The notes under the pieces are model-generated. The model was not told the DNA's origin, ran no database searches, and worked only from the letters and a program-made list of their open reading frames with translations. A stretch of DNA of 64,000 bases from positions 55,095 to 119,094 of the forward strand of contig NZ_VXCA01000002.1 in the NCBI RefSeq assembly GCF_011369485.1, given 5' to 3'. Source of the DNA: Pseudomonas atagonensis (GTDB lineage Bacteria; Pseudomonadota; Gammaproteobacteria; Pseudomonadales; Pseudomonadaceae). Both the position numbers and the translations under genes were made by a program. Below, in pieces: positions 55,601 through 63,661 of the stretch; position 1 is the stretch's first letter, and each line of letters opens with the position of its first letter.

Positions 55601-56529
55601 AAACCAGCTACCAGATCCAGCGTCTGCGCGACAACGCTGACTGCGCCGAGCAAGAGTTCGACGTGCTGCTGGAAGAAGACAACCCGGGCCTCAGCGTCAA
55701 GCTCAGCTACGACGTCAACCAGGACATCGCCGCGCCTTACATCAAGAAAGGCATCCGCCCACAGGTTGCCGTGCTGCGTGAGCAGGGCGTCAACGGTCAG
55801 GTCGAAATGGCCGCCGCGTTCGACCGCGCCGGCTTCAACGCGATCGACGTGCACATGAGCGACATTCTCGCCGGCCGTGTCGACCTGAACGAGTTCAAGG
55901 GTCTGGTGGCCTGCGGTGGCTTCTCCTACGGCGACGTTCTCGGTGCCGGTGAAGGCTGGGCCAAGTCCGCACTGTTCAACAGCCGTGCCCGCGATGCGTT
56001 CCAGGGCTTCTTCGAACGTAACGACAGCTTCACCCTCGGTGTGTGCAACGGTTGCCAGATGATGTCCAACCTGCACGAACTGATCCCGGGCAGCGAGTTC
56101 TGGCCGCACTTCGTGCGTAACCGCTCCGAGCAGTTCGAAGCGCGCGTGGCGATGGTGCAGATCCAGGAGTCGAACTCGATCTTCCTGCAGGGCATGGCCG
56201 GTTCGCGTATGCCGATCGCCATCGCTCACGGTGAAGGTCACGCCGAGTTCTCCAGCGAAGAAGCACTGCTGGAAGCCGATCTGTCGGGTTGCGTGGCGAT
56301 GCGTTTCGTCGACAACCATGGCAAGGTCACCGAGCGTTATCCGGCCAACCCGAACGGTTCGCCGCGCGGGATTACCGGTCTCACCAGCCGTGATGGCCGT
56401 GTGACTATCATGATGCCGCACCCGGAGCGTGTGTTCCGTGCCGTGCAGAACTCGTGGCGTTCGGAAGACTGGAACGAAGACGCACCTTGGATGCGTATGT
56501 TCCGTAATGCGCGTGTGTGGGTGAACTAA
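52633..56529 (+). CDS. purL: Phosphoribosylformylglycinamidine synthase
   Basis: Large single-chain FGAM synthase of purine synthesis, 1298 residues. It turns FGAR, glutamine and ATP into FGAM. In order: N-terminal PurS-like domain; linker with [11 protein letters not shown]; two AIRS-like ATP domains ([28 protein letters not shown]); and the glutaminase domain with Cys in GVCNGCQMM near residue 1138 and GEGHAEFS. An upstream gap of 285 bp separates it from mltF. The next small gene begins 5 bases later. Confidence 0.97.
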   Translation: MLILRGAPALSAFRHSKLLEQLSQKVPAVSGLYAEFAHFAEVTGVLTGDEQQVLARLLKYGPSVPVQEPTGRLFLVLPRFGTISPWSSKASDIARNCGLSKIQRLERGIAFYVAGQFSEAEAQQIADVLHDRMTQIVLANLEQAAGLFSHAEPKPLTAIDILGGGRAALEKANTELGLALAEDEIDYLVNAFNGLKRNPHDIELMMFAQANSEHCRHKIFNASWDIDGESQEKSLFGMIKNTYQMHSEGVLSAYKDNASVIVGNVAGRFFPDPETRQYGAVQEPVHILMKVETHNHPTAIAPFPGASTGSGGEIRDEGATGRGAKPKAGLTGFTVSNLQIPGFEQPWEVPYGKPERIVTALDIMIEGPLGGAAFNNEFGRPALTGYFRTFEQSITTPHGDEVRGYHKPIMLAGGMGNIREEHVKKGEIVVGSKLIVLGGPAMLIGLGGGAASSMATGTSSADLDFASVQRENPEMERRCQEVIDRCWQLGDKNPISFIHDVGAGGLSNAFPELVNDGDRGGRFELRNIPNDEPGMAPHEIWSNESQERYVLAVGPADFERFKAICERERCPFAVVGEATAEPQLTVTDSHFGNNPVDMPLEVLLGKAPRMHRSVTREAELGDDFDPSNLDISESIERVLHHPAVASKSFLITIGDRTITGLVARDQMVGPWQVPVADVAVTATSFDVYTGEAMAMGERTPLALLDAPASGRMAIGETLTNIAASRINKISDIKLSANWMSAAGHPGEDARLYDTVKAVGMELCPELGITIPVGKDSMSMATRWNDNGEEKTVTSPMSLIVTGFAPVADIRQTLTPELRMDKGTTDLILIDLGRGQNRMGASILAQVHGKLGKHAPDVDDAEDLKAFFAVIQGLNADGHLLAYHDRSDGGLLTSVVEMAFAGHCGLSLNLDSVAESSAEIAAILFNEELGAVIQVRQDATPDILAQFSAAGLGDCVSVIGQPINNGQINITFNGDTVFEGQRRLLQRTWAETSYQIQRLRDNADCAEQEFDVLLEEDNPGLSVKLSYDVNQDIAAPYIKKGIRPQVAVLREQGVNGQVEMAAAFDRAGFNAIDVHMSDILAGRVDLNEFKGLVACGGFSYGDVLGAGEGWAKSALFNSRARDAFQGFFERNDSFTLGVCNGCQMMSNLHELIPGSEFWPHFVRNRSEQFEARVAMVQIQESNSIFLQGMAGSRMPIAIAHGEGHAEFSSEEALLEADLSGCVAMRFVDNHGKVTERYPANPNGSPRGITGLTSRDGRVTIMMPHPERVFRAVQNSWRSEDWNEDAPWMRMFRNARVWVN

Positions 56530-56534
56530 GCGTC

Positions 56535-56846
56535 GTGTACAAGCTCGCGTTTTTTGTTCCTGACAGTCATGTCGAGGTGGTCAAGGCCGCTGTTTTCGCT
56601 GCCGGTGGCGGGCGAATCGGTGACTATGACCACTGTGCGTGGCAGGTGCTTGGTCTGGGCCAGTTTCGACCGTTGGACGGCAGTCAGCCGTTCATTGGTG
56701 AGGCGGGGCAGGTTGAGCGGGTTGAGGAATGGAAGGTTGAGCTTGTGGTGGCGGATGAGTTGATCGTTGCTGTTGTGGCGGCGCTCATGTTGAGCCATCC
56801 CTATGAAACGCCGGCTTATGAGGTGTGGCGGCTGGAAGATTTCTGA
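56535..56846 (+). CDS. NIF3-like (YqfO middle-domain) small protein
   Basis: Protein of 103 residues resembling the PII-like insert domain of NIF3/YqfO proteins: begins (M)YKLAFFVPDSHVEVVKAAVFAAGGGRIG and ends LMLSHPYETPAYEVWRL. Standalone copies are common in Pseudomonas; the function is unknown, possibly metal or ligand binding. GTG start 6 bases after the purL stop, which suggests co-transcription. Ends before a terminator. Confidence 0.82.
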   Translation: MYKLAFFVPDSHVEVVKAAVFAAGGGRIGDYDHCAWQVLGLGQFRPLDGSQPFIGEAGQVERVEEWKVELVVADELIVAVVAALMLSHPYETPAYEVWRLEDF

Positions 56847-56869
56847 TCTTTCTTGCTGCTGAAACGGGA

Positions 56870-56904
56870 AACCCGCAGATGAGTGATTGTCGGCGGGTTT
56901 TTTG
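56870..56904 (+). terminator. Intrinsic terminator of the purL unit
   Basis: AACCCGC / GCGGGTT stem with a 16-nt loop followed by TTTT, 24 bases past the stop. Confidence 0.85.
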
Positions 56905-56939
56905 TTGCCTGCGATGTTCTGGTTGACTGGGCGCATATC

Positions 56940-57240
56940 CATTTCTGCGGTCACGGCTACTTAGGGTTTCGCCCTTACGGCGACTCACTTTTTTTACAAA
57001 CGCCTAAAAAAAGTAAGCAAAAAAACGCTTGCCCCAACGTTCGGCCCACTCGCTAAAGCTCGGGGTTCCTTCGCTCCGGAATTCATCCGGGCGCATCGCC
57101 TCCGGTTTGCTGCGCTGCACCTCCTCTCGATGCATTTGGCTGCGCCAAACGGTCGCTGCGCTCCCACCCCCGGATGAATCCCTCCACTCAGCCTGCCGAC
57201 GGGGCCGGTGGATCAAGATCAAAAGCCGCAGCCGAGCTTG
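56940..57240. repeat. Degenerate long repeat of Pseudomonas intergenic type
   Basis: About 300 bp with the landmarks TAGGGTTTCGCCCTTACGGC, then AAAAAGTAAGCAAAAAAACG, CTTGCCCC, and AGATCAAAAGCCG. From memory, sequences of this kind recur between genes of Pseudomonas chromosomes and give rise to spurious ORFs. No open frame here looks real. Identification is by recollection and should be treated as provisional. Confidence 0.5.
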
Positions 57241-57317
57241 CGCTCATCCTGTTGAGTGGTGAGGAGCACTGCGCGTTCGACTTTGGTTTTGTGGTGGATT
57301 CGCCCCTCATCGGAACG

Positions 57318-57464
57318 CCGCCCGCCCGGCCCTCTCCCGAGGGAGAGGGCGCCGATTGGCGGGCTTTTCAAGATTTGAATTCGACTCGGTATTTCACGTC
57401 GGCGTATTTCCACCAAACACCTCGATCAGTCCCCTCTCCCTCTGGGAGAGGGCTAGGGTGAGGG
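57318..57464. repeat. MITE-like element B (diverged copy of element A)
   Basis: Same design as 12921-13067: left arm with CCCTCTCCCGAGGGAGAGGG, right arm CCCCTCTCCCTCTGGGAGAG ending GGCTAGGGTGAGGG. The cores share CCGAT, a GATTTGAATTCGACTCGGTA-like stretch and CGGCGTAT. The left end is more eroded than in element A. Confidence 0.7.
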
Positions 57465-57547
57465 TTTGCTTTGGTCTGTTTAGATATGTGTAGAAGTAGC
57501 AGAACCTTCCCACAATGTTTTCAGGTTGTCCGTCGGACGCCCGCTCT

Positions 57548-57736
57548 CTAGGCTTTGTCTGTCGCTGCCAATTCAGCGATCGGGCGTGAGATCCCCGGAA
57601 TGCTTGCAACTAGCGCCAACACCACGATAATTGGCGCCAGCTCGATGCTGCCTGTTTTATGGCGGCTGTGTGCGGGCAGACTTCGGTCTGGCCGGTTGCC
57701 TGCTCCGGTGGATCTCACCCTGCACATAGCTGCCAC
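57548..57736 (-). CDS. Doubtful small hydrophobic ORF antisense to the DUF6124 leader
   Basis: A frame of up to 62 codons ends with SIELAPIIVVLALVASIPG followed by ISRPIAELAATDKA, one good membrane segment. The first part is Arg-rich and unlike a protein, so a start nearer the hydrophobic part would be needed, but no ATG or Shine-Dalgarno is obvious there. The inverted repeat GCGCCAA/TTGGCGC lies inside. Could be chance. Confidence 0.2.
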   Translation of the reverse strand: MAAMCRVRSTGAGNRPDRSLPAHSRHKTGSIELAPIIVVLALVASIPGISRPIAELAATDKA

Positions 57737-57756
57737 CTCTTCGCCGCGTGAGATCC
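57586..57756 (+). promoter_or_regulatory. Leader with three mutually complementary GTGAGATCC blocks
   Basis: GTGAGATCC occurs at 57586-57594 and 57748-57756, and its exact complement GGATCTCAC at 57710-57718 between them. The middle block can pair with either flank but not both, giving two alternative folds ahead of the DUF6124 gene. A separate GCGCCAA/TTGGCGC hairpin lies at 57613-57637. Confidence 0.45.
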
Positions 57757-57799
57757 GGCGAACGATGGCATCCTCACTTGCAGTAGCAGGAGTTGAATT

Positions 57800-58161
57800 T
57801 TGGACAAGCTAACACCAGATCCACCCCCCGAAACCACCACCCCAGTCGAAGCCGCCATCCGCGCCGAAGACTTGGCAAAAAACCGCGAAGCCATCAAACG
57901 CGCCCTCGATTTCTACCTCAGCCCCGAACCCGCCAAACCCCGACAACCGAGCACGATGTTCCTCGTCCCCCCAGCGTCGACACCGAAAGCCTGCTCGCCC
58001 ACGCCTGTGAATCGTTGGCCTCAGCAAATGCCATGGCCAGCAACTTCGCAACCGAGCTAGGCGGCTTGCAACGCAGCACGGCACTGGCCATCCAGCAAAT
58101 CATCATGCTCGCCGAACTCCCGGTAAACCGAGCACTGGATCGGGTCGACCCACAAACCTGA
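57800..58161 (+). pseudogene. DUF6124 family gene with a frameshift in a C-run
   Basis: The first frame (TTG start, AGGAG 7 nt upstream) encodes MDKLTPDPPPETTTPVEAAI... to PSTMFLVPP. The second frame (-1) continues with SVDTESLLAHACESLASANA to NRALDRVDPQT. Joined, they give a typical DUF6124 protein of about 120 residues, a Pseudomonas family of unknown function. The break is at a run of six C near 57967-57972; seven would keep one frame. It may be a real mutation, a sequencing error, or -1 slippage. The N-terminal frame alone stops at 58060. Confidence 0.75.
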
Positions 58162-58187
58162 TTCATCAGGCTCACCGCGTCATCGTT

Positions 58188-58328
58188 CTTCGCGAGCAAG
58201 CCCGCTCCCACAGGGGGATTGCATTTCAAAGGGGGGAGCTGACTTGTCAGCGATGACGCCTGTCGCGCCAACCCACTTCTTACAGACTGTGCTGAATCCA
58301 AACTGTGGGAGCGGGCTTGCTCGCGAAG
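58188..58328. repeat. REP pair in reversed orientation
   Basis: CTTCGCGAGCAAGCCCGCTC... at 58188-58213 and its complement at 58303-58328, about 90 bp apart. Relative orientation is opposite to that of the CTGTGGGAG-first REPINs elsewhere in the window. Confidence 0.8.
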
Positions 58329-58351
58329 AGGCTCGCCCGGACACTGAAGAT

Positions 58352-60067
58352 TCAAACCTTGGCACTGACCTCACTGCGATTGACCAGCGCTTCGAGCGCC
58401 CCGCTCAAACTCGCAGCTTTATCCCCAACCAGCAGATGCCAGACCCCACCTTCCAACTGGCTGACACCCTGGCATCCCAGCTCTTTCAACTGGCTCTCCG
58501 ACAGCGCCTTGCCATCTGACAGCAGCAAGCGAATCCGGCTCATCGCAATGCAGTCCAGTTGCAGCACGTTGTCGCCACCACCCAGCGCATTCAACCATTG
58601 CTGAGCTTCGGAACCAGCGACCACAACCGCTTTCGGTTCATCGATCACCACCGCTGACGCAGCTACCAGCGCACGCCCCAATGCCGGCATCGCCAAGCGA
58701 ATCTCATCGGCAATGCTGTCGGCCATCGGCCCAACGACGACCTGCAAACTGCCGCCCTTGCCCGGGCGTACAACCGCCATGGCGCCGAGTGCTTTCAGGT
58801 CAGCATCCGAGGCCTTATTGCGATCGACCATTTCCAGACGTAGACGCGTTGTGCACGCTCCGACAGTCAGCAGATTCTCTGCACCACCGAGTGCCTTGAT
58901 GTAAGCGCTCGCGCGTTCGTTTTCAGTGAGTACGGCTTTTTCACTAACAGCCACATCCTCGCGCCCCGGCGTCTTCAGATTGAAGCGACGAATGCAGAAG
59001 TCGAACACCGCGTAATAAATGACCGCATAAGCCAACCCCACCGGGATCACCAGCCAGCCGTTGGTGGACTTGCCCCAGCCGAGCACCATATCGATGAAGC
59101 CGCCGGAGAAGGTAAAGCCCAAATGGATGTTCAGCATGTTGGTAATCGCCATCGACAACCCGGTCAGCAACGCATGCAGCAGATACAACAGTGGCGCCAA
59201 AAACATGAAGGCGAATTCGATGGGTTCGGTTACCCCCGTCAAAAACGAGGTCAGTGCCATCGACAGGAAAATACCGCCCATGACTTTACGGCGTTCTGGC
59301 AGGGCGTTGCGGTACATCGCCAGGCAGGCGGCTGGCAGGCCGAAGATCATCATCGGGAACATGCCGGTCATGAACTGGCCGCCCTTCGGATCACCGGCGA
59401 AGTAGCGCGACAGATCGCCAGTCACCAGTGCACCTGTGGTTGGATCAGTGAAGTTGCCGAACACGAACCACGCCATGTTGTTGAGGATGTGGTGCAGGCC
59501 GGTGACGATCAGCAGGCGGTTGAACACGCCGAAGACGAAGGCGCCAAGGCTGCCGCTTTCCATCATCAGTGCGCCGAAGCTGTTGATGCCGTGCTGGATC
59601 GGCGGCCAGATGTAGCCGAAGACCACGCCCAGACCCACCGCTGCGAAACCGGTGACGATCGGGACGAAACGCCGGCCGCCGAAGAATGCCAGATACTCCG
59701 GCAACTTGATGTCCTTGAAGCGGTTGTACAGCGCACCGGCCATCAGGCCACTGACGATCCCGGCGAGCATGCCCATGTTGATGCTCGCGTCGAGCACCTT
59801 CAGTGTGGAGATCATCACCAGATAACCGATCACCCCGGCTAGGCCGGCGGTGCCGTTGTTGTCCTTGGCGAAGCCGACCGCGATGCCGATGGCGAAGATC
59901 ATTGCCAGGTTGGCGAAGATCACTTGGCCGGCGTCGTGAATGATCGCAATGTTCAGCAGGTCGGTGTCACCCAGACGCAGCAGCAGGCCGGCAATCGGCA
60001 GGATCGCGATCGGCAGCATCAGCGCACGGCCGAGGCGTTGCAGGCCTTCGATAAAGAGTTGGTACAT
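58352..60067 (-). CDS. nagE: N-acetylglucosamine-specific PTS permease, IIC-IIB-IIB'
   Basis: Inner-membrane PTS transporter that imports and phosphorylates GlcNAc. 571 residues: an EIIC domain (about 1-375, many spans, MYQLFIEGLQRLGRALMLPI), an EIIB domain with phosphorylated Cys405 in VGACTTRLRLE, and a second EIIB-like domain from about 490 (GGGDNVLQLDCIAMSRIRL) in which the aligned position is Ala508. There is no EIIA domain; that is supplied by the FPr protein encoded just upstream. Confidence 0.93.
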   Translation of the reverse strand: MYQLFIEGLQRLGRALMLPIAILPIAGLLLRLGDTDLLNIAIIHDAGQVIFANLAMIFAIGIAVGFAKDNNGTAGLAGVIGYLVMISTLKVLDASINMGMLAGIVSGLMAGALYNRFKDIKLPEYLAFFGGRRFVPIVTGFAAVGLGVVFGYIWPPIQHGINSFGALMMESGSLGAFVFGVFNRLLIVTGLHHILNNMAWFVFGNFTDPTTGALVTGDLSRYFAGDPKGGQFMTGMFPMMIFGLPAACLAMYRNALPERRKVMGGIFLSMALTSFLTGVTEPIEFAFMFLAPLLYLLHALLTGLSMAITNMLNIHLGFTFSGGFIDMVLGWGKSTNGWLVIPVGLAYAVIYYAVFDFCIRRFNLKTPGREDVAVSEKAVLTENERASAYIKALGGAENLLTVGACTTRLRLEMVDRNKASDADLKALGAMAVVRPGKGGSLQVVVGPMADSIADEIRLAMPALGRALVAASAVVIDEPKAVVVAGSEAQQWLNALGGGDNVLQLDCIAMSRIRLLLSDGKALSESQLKELGCQGVSQLEGGVWHLLVGDKAASLSGALEALVNRSEVSAKV

Positions 60068-60090
60068 GGCGTTTGTCCTTGTTGTTTTTG

Positions 60091-62604
60091 TTAGCGCAGA
60101 GGCCAGTGTTGATGACAGGCATGACGCACCGCAGAGGCGCTGCTCAGCTTGAGCAGGTCAAGGGCGAGGCGTTGGCATTCGGCTTCGTGTAACTGGCGCA
60201 CGCGATCCTTGATTTCACCGATCTGCACCGGGCTGACCGACAGTTCGGTCACGCCCAGACCGATCAATACCGGCGTCGCCAGCGGATCCGAGGCGAGGGC
60301 GCCGCAGACGCCGACCCAGCGCTTGTGCACCGCTGCGCCTTCGCAAGTCATGGCGATCAGGCGTAGCAGTGCCGGGTGCAGGGCATCGACGCGGGCGGCG
60401 AGGCCAGCGTGATCGCGATCCATGGCCAAGGTGTATTGCGACAGGTCGTTGGTGCCGATGGACAGGAAGTCGGCGTGTTCGGCCAGTTGCTCGGCTTGCA
60501 GCGCGGCGGCCGGGACTTCGATCATCACGCCGATTTCCGGGCGCTGAGTGATGTTCAGTTCAAGGCACAAGGCATCGATGCGCTGACGGATGTGCAGCAA
60601 CTCGTCGACTTCGGTGACCATCGGCAACAGGATCCGGCAGCGCTGCAACGGGCTGACTTGCAGCAGCGCACGCAGTTGCTGGTCGAGGATTTCCGGCCGG
60701 GCCTGGGCCAGACGAATGCCGCGCAGGCCGAGCACCGGGTTGGCTTCGGCGGGCAGCGGCAGATAGTGGAGTTGCTTGTCGCCACCGACGTCGATGGTGC
60801 GGATGATCACCGATTTATTGCCCATTGCATCGATCACGGCCTGATAGGCACTGCGCTGTTCTTCGACATCCGGCGCGGTCTGGCGATCCACGAACAGAAA
60901 CTCGGTGCGCAAAAGACCGACGCCGTCGGCGCCGTTGGCAAAGGCGTCCGCCGCCTCGCTGCTTGAGGCAACGTTGGCGACTACTTCGATGGCTACGCCA
61001 TTGCGTGTTTCGGCGGGCAGATGCGCTTTGGCTTGCTGGGCATCGCGACGTTGCTGGCGGTCGATTTGTGCTTGCTGAACTTCAGCCAGACGTTCGGCAT
61101 TCGGTGCCAGTTCGAGGCGTCCACCATCGGCATCAAGCACCACGGCTTGGCCTTGCGGCTGATCGAGCAACGCAGCACCTAGCGCAACCATGCACGGCAG
61201 ACCTTTGCCACGGGCCAGAATCGCTACGTGCGAAGTTGCGCCACCCTCAGCCATGCACAACCCGGCAACACCTTGGGCGCTCAGTTGCAGCAGATCCGAA
61301 GGCGTCAGTTCATGCGCGGCGACGATGGCGCCGGCCGGCACGTCGTAATGCCAGTCTTCGCCGAGCAGGGCGCGCAGTACCCGTTGCTTGAGGTCGCGCA
61401 AGTCGTTGGCGCGTTCAGCCAGCAACGCGCTGCCGGTGTGCTGGAGCACTTCGCACTGCACGTCGATCGACTGACTCCAGGCATGGGGCGCCGCCGTGCC
61501 TTGCGCGATGGATTGTTGCGCGGCATCGAGCAGGGCCGGGTCTTCCAGCAGTGCCAGGTGCGCGGCGAAGATCGCTTCCTCGTCGGCATTGCGCTGTTTT
61601 TTCGCTTGAGCGAGGGTGCCTTCAATTTCGCCGCGCACCTGATTCAGCGCGCTTTCAAGCACCTGCTGTTGCGCCAGCGGATCATGACTGCCCGTGTCGG
61701 CCGGCAAGCTGATTGCGTTCAAACGAAACAGCTGCCCACCGACCAATCCGGGCGCCGCGCATACACCGTGCAACACACCCGCTTCGGCCGGGCGCTTCAG
61801 CGGTGCAGCACTGACGGGCGCCGCAGCGTGATGATCGTCCGGCAAGGCTGTGGCCAGCGCCGCGATCAATGCTTGCAGTGCGGCTTCGGCGTCCGAACCC
61901 TGGCAGCTGACTTGCACTTCATCCTGCTCAGCAATCGCCAGGCCCATCAAACCGATCAGACTGTTGCACGGCGCCGATTTACCGGCGAAGTGCAGTTGCG
62001 ACTGGCTCTTGAAGCCCTGCGCGGTCTGTCGAATCAATGCGGCGGGGCGCGCATGCAACCCGCCGCGATGAGCCACCAGCACATGCCCGTGAACCTCAGG
62101 CCCGCCGACCTCTTCAGCATTCGCCGCCGAGCCATTGCGCGCAACAATGTGCAGCAACGGCTCACCGACTTTCACCGCTTTGAGGGTGATCGGCCGTACC
62201 TGAAAATCCTGACTGTTGGTCAGGATCAACAGACTGACCAGGCTTTTGCACTGCCGGCCGACCTTGTCCAGGTCGTAGCGCAACAGCGGCTGGCCTTTGC
62301 TCACCCGCACGCCTTCCTTGACCAGCATCGAGAAGCCTTCGCCGTTCAACTCAACCGTGTCGAGGCCCAGGTGCAAGAGGATTTCCGCGCCGTTGTCGGC
62401 GCGTACGGTCAGTGCATGGCCGGTGCGCGCGACGTGGATGATCACGCCGGAACACGGCGAATACAGGGTGTCGTTGATCGGGTCGATGGCAATGCCGTCA
62501 CCCATCGCGCCGCTGGCGAACACTGCGTCCGGGACTTTGGCGAGCGTGAGCACCGGGCCGCTGAGCGGGGCGCTGAGGGTCAGCTCTTTATTGTTGTTGT
62601 GCAT
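60091..62604 (-). CDS. PTS multiphosphoryl transfer protein EIIA-HPr-EI
   Basis: Cytosolic fusion of 837 residues that carries phosphate from PEP to NagE. The glucose-type EIIA domain (1-145) has active His78 in LLHLGLDTVEL. The HPr domain (about 170-255) has His184 in RGGLHARPAA. The EI domain follows, with phospho-His in GGATSHVAILARGKGLP and PEP-binding GVMIEVPAA and ENxLS-like GTNDLSQYTLAMDRD. The gene is 23 bp before nagE and 34 bp after the SIS gene. Comparable proteins are called NagF or PtsP in some annotations. Confidence 0.93.
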   Translation of the reverse strand: MHNNNKELTLSAPLSGPVLTLAKVPDAVFASGAMGDGIAIDPINDTLYSPCSGVIIHVARTGHALTVRADNGAEILLHLGLDTVELNGEGFSMLVKEGVRVSKGQPLLRYDLDKVGRQCKSLVSLLILTNSQDFQVRPITLKAVKVGEPLLHIVARNGSAANAEEVGGPEVHGHVLVAHRGGLHARPAALIRQTAQGFKSQSQLHFAGKSAPCNSLIGLMGLAIAEQDEVQVSCQGSDAEAALQALIAALATALPDDHHAAAPVSAAPLKRPAEAGVLHGVCAAPGLVGGQLFRLNAISLPADTGSHDPLAQQQVLESALNQVRGEIEGTLAQAKKQRNADEEAIFAAHLALLEDPALLDAAQQSIAQGTAAPHAWSQSIDVQCEVLQHTGSALLAERANDLRDLKQRVLRALLGEDWHYDVPAGAIVAAHELTPSDLLQLSAQGVAGLCMAEGGATSHVAILARGKGLPCMVALGAALLDQPQGQAVVLDADGGRLELAPNAERLAEVQQAQIDRQQRRDAQQAKAHLPAETRNGVAIEVVANVASSSEAADAFANGADGVGLLRTEFLFVDRQTAPDVEEQRSAYQAVIDAMGNKSVIIRTIDVGGDKQLHYLPLPAEANPVLGLRGIRLAQARPEILDQQLRALLQVSPLQRCRILLPMVTEVDELLHIRQRIDALCLELNITQRPEIGVMIEVPAAALQAEQLAEHADFLSIGTNDLSQYTLAMDRDHAGLAARVDALHPALLRLIAMTCEGAAVHKRWVGVCGALASDPLATPVLIGLGVTELSVSPVQIGEIKDRVRQLHEAECQRLALDLLKLSSASAVRHACHQHWPLR

Positions 62605-62638
62605 GGCTCGGTCTCATCAGGTGTGCAGTCATTCGGGC

Positions 62639-63661
62639 TTAGTGCGTACGCGTAACTTTGCTCAGGTGGCGCGGCTGATCCGGGTCCATGCCTCGGGCCA
62701 CGGCTAAACCGGCGGCCATCACGTAGAAGCTCTGGATTGCCAGAATCGGATCGAGGGCCGGGTGTTCGGCGCGGGTCAGGGTCAGGTCGCGTTCGCTGAC
62801 ATCATCCGGTGCTGCCAGCAACACACGGGCGCCGCGTTGACGCATTTCTGCCGCGAGGCTCAACAGGCCGGCCTGTTCCGCGCCGCGTGGAGCGAACACC
62901 AGCAGGGGATAGTGTTCGTCGATCAGCGCCATCGGGCCGTGACGGACTTCGGCGCTGCTGAACGCTTCAGCCTGAATGGCCGAGGTTTCCTTGAACTTCA
63001 GCGCCGCTTCCTGAGCAATGGCAAAACCGGCGCCACGACCGATGACCATCAGGCGTTCGCAGTCGCGCAGCGCTTCGATGGCCACGCTCCAGTCCTGTTT
63101 TGCCGCTTCGCGCAGACCGTCGGGCAAGGCGTTGTGTGCTTCCAACAGTTCGTTGTCCTCTTTCCAGTGCGCGATCAAACGGGCGCTGGCGCTGAGGGTG
63201 GCAATGAAACTTTTGGTTGCGGCGACACTGCTTTCAGTACCGGCGAGCAGCGGCACGCTGAACTCGCAGGCAGCTTCCAATGGTGAGTCGGCGGCGTTGA
63301 CCATCGACACGCTCAGTGCGCCGCGTTTGCGCAACAGACGCAGGCTGTTGACCAGATCCGGGCTCTGACCCGACTGCGAAAAGGCGAACGCGACCTGACC
63401 GCTGACCTTCAACGGCGCTTGCTGCATGGTCACCACCGACATCGGCAACGACGCCACCGGCACACCCAGTTGCTGCATGGTCAGGTAGGCGAAGTAGCTC
63501 GCCGCGTGGTCGGAACTGCCGCGTGCAACAGTCATCGCCACTTGCGGTGGCTGACGGCGCAGGCGCCCGGCGATCTCGATCATTTGCGGGTCGAGTTGTT
63601 GCAGTTGGGCTTGTACGGCCTCGAACGAGGACAGCGCCTCTTCAAGCATTTTTGAAGTCAA
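62639..63661 (-). CDS. SIS-domain glucosamine-6-phosphate deaminase/isomerase-type protein
   Basis: Protein of 340 residues with two SIS domains, similar to the isomerase half of GlmS. Phosphosugar motifs: ARGSSDHAASYFAYL, FSQSGQSPDLVNSL, GTESSVAATKSFI, GRGAGFAIAQEAALKFKETS. In Pseudomonas nag clusters this protein takes the place of NagB, turning glucosamine-6-P into fructose-6-P. Its start overlaps the end of nagA by about 20 bases. Confidence 0.88.
   Translation of the reverse strand: MTSKMLEEALSSFEAVQAQLQQLDPQMIEIAGRLRRQPPQVAMTVARGSSDHAASYFAYLTMQQLGVPVASLPMSVVTMQQAPLKVSGQVAFAFSQSGQSPDLVNSLRLLRKRGALSVSMVNAADSPLEAACEFSVPLLAGTESSVAATKSFIATLSASARLIAHWKEDNELLEAHNALPDGLREAAKQDWSVAIEALRDCERLMVIGRGAGFAIAQEAALKFKETSAIQAEAFSSAEVRHGPMALIDEHYPLLVFAPRGAEQAGLLSLAAEMRQRGARVLLAAPDDVSERDLTLTRAEHPALDPILAIQSFYVMAAGLAVARGMDPDQPRHLSKVTRTH

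Noticed and set aside
52579..56421. 1280-codon open frame on the minus strand
   Set aside because: It is the antisense shadow of purL, produced by GC-rich codon use. The product is Gly/Val/His-rich without motifs.
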